From NCBI RefSeq assembly GCF_002008315.2, contig NZ_MVDG02000001.1, forward strand, positions 4,216,001-4,280,000: DNA of 64,000 bases, written 5' to 3'. Shown here in pieces: positions 60,966-64,000 of the stretch; position 1 is the first letter of the stretch, and each line of letters begins with the position of its first letter. The position numbers and the translations under genes are program-made. Below the pieces are notes generated by a model, which saw nothing but the letters and a program-made list of their open reading frames with translations, had not been told where the DNA came from and made no database searches. This stretch comes from Arthrobacter sp. KBS0703. GTDB lineage: Bacteria > Actinomycetota > Actinomycetes > Actinomycetales > Micrococcaceae.

Positions 60966-61898
60966 CTATTCGATCCCGGCGAACAGCTCGTTCAGCTCGG
61001 CGGTCAGCTGCTTCCGGAGGGCGGGCGTGCCGATTTCGCGGCCGTCGATGTGGTTGACCGGCGCCAGCAGCCGGATGCTGGAAATCAGCCAGACGGCGTC
61101 GGCGTCGAACAGGTCCTGGGGCTCCAGCGGGCCGTAGCCGAGCTCCCAGCCGGCTGCCTTGGCTGCGGCGAACAGGGCTCCCTGCGACGTGCCGGCAAGG
61201 ATGCCGCTGTCCAGCTGCGGCGTGATGAGCCGCTTGACCGTTGCGCCGCCGTCGCCCGTTTCGACGTGGGCGAGCAGGACGGTGGACGTCGGGCCCTCCA
61301 GCACGCGGCCGTCGGACGAGGTGAAGATGACGTCGTCAGCGCCCTGTTTGTGCGCGTGGCGGAGCGCTGCCATGTTCACCGCGTAGGACAGGGTCTTGGC
61401 GCCGAGCAGCAGCCACGGAGCGCGTTCGGCAACATCGCTGTCGTAGCCGCGGTCCAGGAAGATGACGTCGACGCCCGCTTCGCGCTGCCGGCGGCCGGCC
61501 GCGCCGACAGCGGACACCTGCACCCAGCACGTGGGGGAGGAGGCGCCCTCCACGCCGCGCGTCACCAGGAGCTTGACTACGGCCTCATCCTCATCGGGAG
61601 AGGAGGCCGGGTTGTCCGAACGGAACGCCGAGACGCCCGTTTCGATGGCCCGTCGCCACACATCCTCACCGGGGATTTCCAAGTCCAGGGCCCGCGCGGA
61701 CCCGGCCAGGCGGTCCAGGTGCGCCTGGACCTTCCGGGTCCGGCCGGCGACGGCGAGCATGGATTCGAATACGCCGTCGCCGCGCGTGGCGCCCTGGTCG
61801 GTGGCCATCAGCTGCGGTTGCGTGGGGTCGGCTATCCGGCCATATTCGTAGTCCGGGTCGAGGAATACCAGCACGGTGGCGAGGGCAGGAGAAGTCAT
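60966..61898 (-). CDS. pabC: aminodeoxychorismate lyase-like class IV PLP enzyme
   Basis: A 310-residue class IV aminotransferase fold. RGDGVFESMLAVAGR marks the N-terminal domain. GAKTLSYAVNMAALRHAHKQ carries the PLP Lys. VLEGPTSTVLLAH and GILAGTSQGALFAAA are the usual phosphate-binding parts. A PabB-type gene ends 1.7 kb to the right on the same strand, so a role in p-aminobenzoate (folate) synthesis is the best guess. D-amino-acid or branched-chain aminotransferase activity is the alternative. It is divergent from the cardiolipin synthase. Confidence 0.85.
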   Translation of the reverse strand: MTSPALATVLVFLDPDYEYGRIADPTQPQLMATDQGATRGDGVFESMLAVAGRTRKVQAHLDRLAGSARALDLEIPGEDVWRRAIETGVSAFRSDNPASSPDEDEAVVKLLVTRGVEGASSPTCWVQVSAVGAAGRRQREAGVDVIFLDRGYDSDVAERAPWLLLGAKTLSYAVNMAALRHAHKQGADDVIFTSSDGRVLEGPTSTVLLAHVETGDGGATVKRLITPQLDSGILAGTSQGALFAAAKAAGWELGYGPLEPQDLFDADAVWLISSIRLLAPVNHIDGREIGTPALRKQLTAELNELFAGIE

Positions 61899-61991
61899 GC
61901 TTCCAGCTTAGTGCGGGCCGCGCCCGATAGGCTGGGCAGGTCAGCGCCTTCCGGAACGGCTCCGAGGGTACGAAATATCGGGGGTTCGCCT

Positions 61992-63479
61992 GTGTTGTGG
62001 CCATTTCCGCTTGCCGGGACCTTGCCGTCCTGGTTGATCCTGCTGCTGGGCGCCGCTGACCTCATCATCCGGATCCTCGCGGTGGGCATCATTCCCGGCA
62101 ACCGCAGGCCCACCACCGCCATGGCCTGGCTGCTGGGCATCTTCTTCGTGCCGTCCGTCGGCCTGATCCTGTTCCTGCTCTTCGGCAACTTCCGGCTTTC
62201 CCGGCGCCGCGTGGAGCAGCAGCAGCTGGTCAGCGAAAGGGTGCGGGCCCGCACGTCCGTTCTGACCGACGCCGCAAGCGAATACCCGGGGCCGGAATGG
62301 GTGAAGTCCGCGGCCGAACTCAACCACCGGCTGGGGTCCATTCCCATGGTGGACGGCAACTCCGTGGACCTGATCCCCGGATACCCCGATTCCATCGCGG
62401 CCATGACCGAGGCCGTCCGCAACGCCAAGAGGTTCGTCAACGCCGAGTTCTACATCATGAGCACGGATCACGTGACGGATGAACTCTTCACGGCGCTGGA
62501 AGAGGCCGCCGACCGCGGTGTTGAAGTGCGCGTGCTGTTTGACCACATCGGCACCCTCCGGATCAAGGGCTACCGCAGGCTTCTCAGGCGCCTCAGGGCC
62601 AGCCGGATCCAGTGGCGACGGATGCTCCCGCTGCTGCCCATCCACGGCCAGTGGCGCCGGCCGGACCTGCGCAACCACCGCAAGATCATGGTGGTTGACG
62701 GCGAAGTGGCTTTCACCGGGTCGCAGAACCTGATCGAGCCGTCCTACAACAACCCCAAGCACCGCAAGGTGGGCCGTGAATGGGTGGAACTGATGGCCCG
62801 GCTGCGGGGCCCCATCGTGCCGACGCTCAACGTGGTCTTCGCGACCGACTGGCTCAGCGAGACGGACGAGTCCCTGGAAGCGCAGCTCGAGGACCAGCTG
62901 CAGCCTCCCGCCAATTCCGCCCCGGGCAATGTCACGGCGCAGGTGGTTCCCAGCGGCCCCGGGTTCAGCACTGAGAACAACCTTCGCCTGTTCAACACGC
63001 TCATCTACTCCGCCCAGCACCGGATCTCCATCTGCAGCCCCTACTTCGTGCCAGATGACTCGCTGCTCTATGCGATCACCACCGCGGCGCAGCGGGGTGT
63101 CGACGTCGAACTCTTTGTCTCCGAGAAGGGCGACCAGTTCCTGGTCCACCACGCGCAGCAGTCGTACTACAAGGCGCTCCTCGAAGCCGGCGTGAAGATC
63201 TACCTCTACAAGGCGCCATTTGTGCTCCACGCCAAGCACTTCACCATTGACGACGAAGTGGCCGTCCTGGGTTCCAGCAACATGGACATGCGCTCCTTCT
63301 CGCTGAACATGGAGGTTTCCGTGATGCTCCTGGGCGCGGAGATCGTGGACAGCATGCGCTCAGTGGAGGACACCTACCGGGACATCTCCCACGAGCTGAA
63401 GCTCGAGGACTGGATGCGCCGTCCGCTTGCGGCGAGGTATGTGGACAACGTCGCCCGGCTCACGGCGACGGTCCAGTAA
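61992..63479 (+). CDS. cls: cardiolipin synthase (phospholipase D family)
   Basis: A 495-residue membrane enzyme joining two phospholipid molecules to cardiolipin. Two N-terminal hydrophobic segments (LPSWLILLLGAADLIIRILA, MAWLLGIFFVPSVGLILFLL) are followed by two PLD domains. Both HKD motifs are intact: HRKIMVVDGEVAFTGSQN and HAKHFTIDDEVAVLGSSNMD. The GTG at 61992 has GGGGG about 7 bases upstream. The gene ends inside a triplicated 15-bp unit that repeats its last four codons and stop codon. Confidence 0.93.
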   Translation: MLWPFPLAGTLPSWLILLLGAADLIIRILAVGIIPGNRRPTTAMAWLLGIFFVPSVGLILFLLFGNFRLSRRRVEQQQLVSERVRARTSVLTDAASEYPGPEWVKSAAELNHRLGSIPMVDGNSVDLIPGYPDSIAAMTEAVRNAKRFVNAEFYIMSTDHVTDELFTALEEAADRGVEVRVLFDHIGTLRIKGYRRLLRRLRASRIQWRRMLPLLPIHGQWRRPDLRNHRKIMVVDGEVAFTGSQNLIEPSYNNPKHRKVGREWVELMARLRGPIVPTLNVVFATDWLSETDESLEAQLEDQLQPPANSAPGNVTAQVVPSGPGFSTENNLRLFNTLIYSAQHRISICSPYFVPDDSLLYAITTAAQRGVDVELFVSEKGDQFLVHHAQQSYYKALLEAGVKIYLYKAPFVLHAKHFTIDDEVAVLGSSNMDMRSFSLNMEVSVMLLGAEIVDSMRSVEDTYRDISHELKLEDWMRRPLAARYVDNVARLTATVQ

Positions 63480-63509
63480 GCCACGGTCCAGTAAGCGACG
63501 GTGCAGTAA
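63465..63509 (+). repeat. three tandem 15-bp units covering the cls stop codon
   Basis: gcgacggtccagtaa, gccacggtccagtaa and gcgacggtgcagtaa follow each other without gap. Each unit ends in TAA in the same frame, so the codons Ala-Thr-Val-Gln-stop are written three times. The units probably arose by slippage. Confidence 0.95.
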
Positions 63510-63549
63510 CCAGGCCGCAGTGGCGGCCGCATTCGGGCCGGCCGCCGGC

Positions 63550-64000
<451 letters not shown>

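Overview
The window is chromosomal DNA from a high-GC actinobacterium, most likely a member of the Micrococcaceae (Arthrobacter/Pseudarthrobacter type). This rests on gene content (Mrp antiporter cluster, YkoEDC thiamine-precursor transporter behind a TPP riboswitch, a SAM-IV-like riboswitch, actinobacterial PutA, a trehalose-phosphatase/GH15 fusion, an HTH-MurA fusion), frequent GTG/TTG starts and many 4-bp ATGA/GTGA overlaps. It was not checked against any database.

The sequence is draft quality, and this shapes the annotation. Five copies of the 38-bp Nextera mate-pair circularisation junction adapter (two 19-bp mosaic ends head to head) and one 19-bp half copy lie inside otherwise intact genes: an HerA-like ATPase, a secreted CAP protein, an adenylation/acyltransferase protein (two sites) and a FAD-Rieske oxidoreductase (two sites). 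Sequence is missing at several junctions. Separately, several genes carry 1-nt frameshifts, most of them best explained by one missing G in a short G-run. The broken genes are therefore described as single loci, and most breaks are probably not biological.

Layout. 1-5 kb: NHL-repeat protein (cut by the left edge), an AbiEi-like remnant, a membrane-anchored unknown protein, and an HerA-like ATPase. 5-12.7 kb: luciferase-like monooxygenase, secreted beta-helix protein behind a long leader, OtsB-GH15 fusion, SolA-like oxidase, AEC transporter. 12.8-19.7 kb: panD, then a LysR regulator divergent from an amino-acid permease, then putA; the permease and putA leaders share spaced sequence blocks and look co-regulated. 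19.8-26.6 kb: small metal-ribbon protein, LysR/MFS divergent pair, a small basic protein translationally coupled to a CeoS-like enzyme, tRNA-Gly, SRPBCC protein, CAP/FG-GAP secreted protein. 26.7-31.6 kb: dcd, an AbiEi/DUF559-like gene flanked by 56-bp direct repeats, a KhtTU-like K+/H+ antiporter, a UMF1-type MFS protein. 31.8-38.3 kb: mrpACDEFG. 38.4-48 kb: DUF4235 and UPF0303 proteins, TPP riboswitch with ykoEDC, GNAT, GH25-like secreted protein, HTH-MurA, YbdK-type ligase, racemase-like protein.

The most interesting part is 48-57 kb. A three-domain protein (adenylation, carrier, membrane acyltransferase) has a DtxR/IdeR-like iron box over its start region. Upstream of it, a SAM-IV-like riboswitch precedes a DUF1737-rhodanese-metZ sulfur operon. 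Divergently, an operon encodes an NtaA/DszA-type flavin monooxygenase, an aromatic-amino-acid-lyase homologue that lacks the Ala-Ser-Gly triad of the MIO cofactor, and a cysteine-synthase-like PLP enzyme; together these suggest an uncharacterised sulfur or amino-acid pathway. 57-64 kb: a degenerate EAL protein, FAD-Rieske oxidoreductase, alpha/beta hydrolase, PabC-like lyase, cardiolipin synthase, and the C-terminal end of PabB at the right edge, with an odd repeat insertion. No transposase, integrase, prophage, rRNA or CRISPR array was seen.
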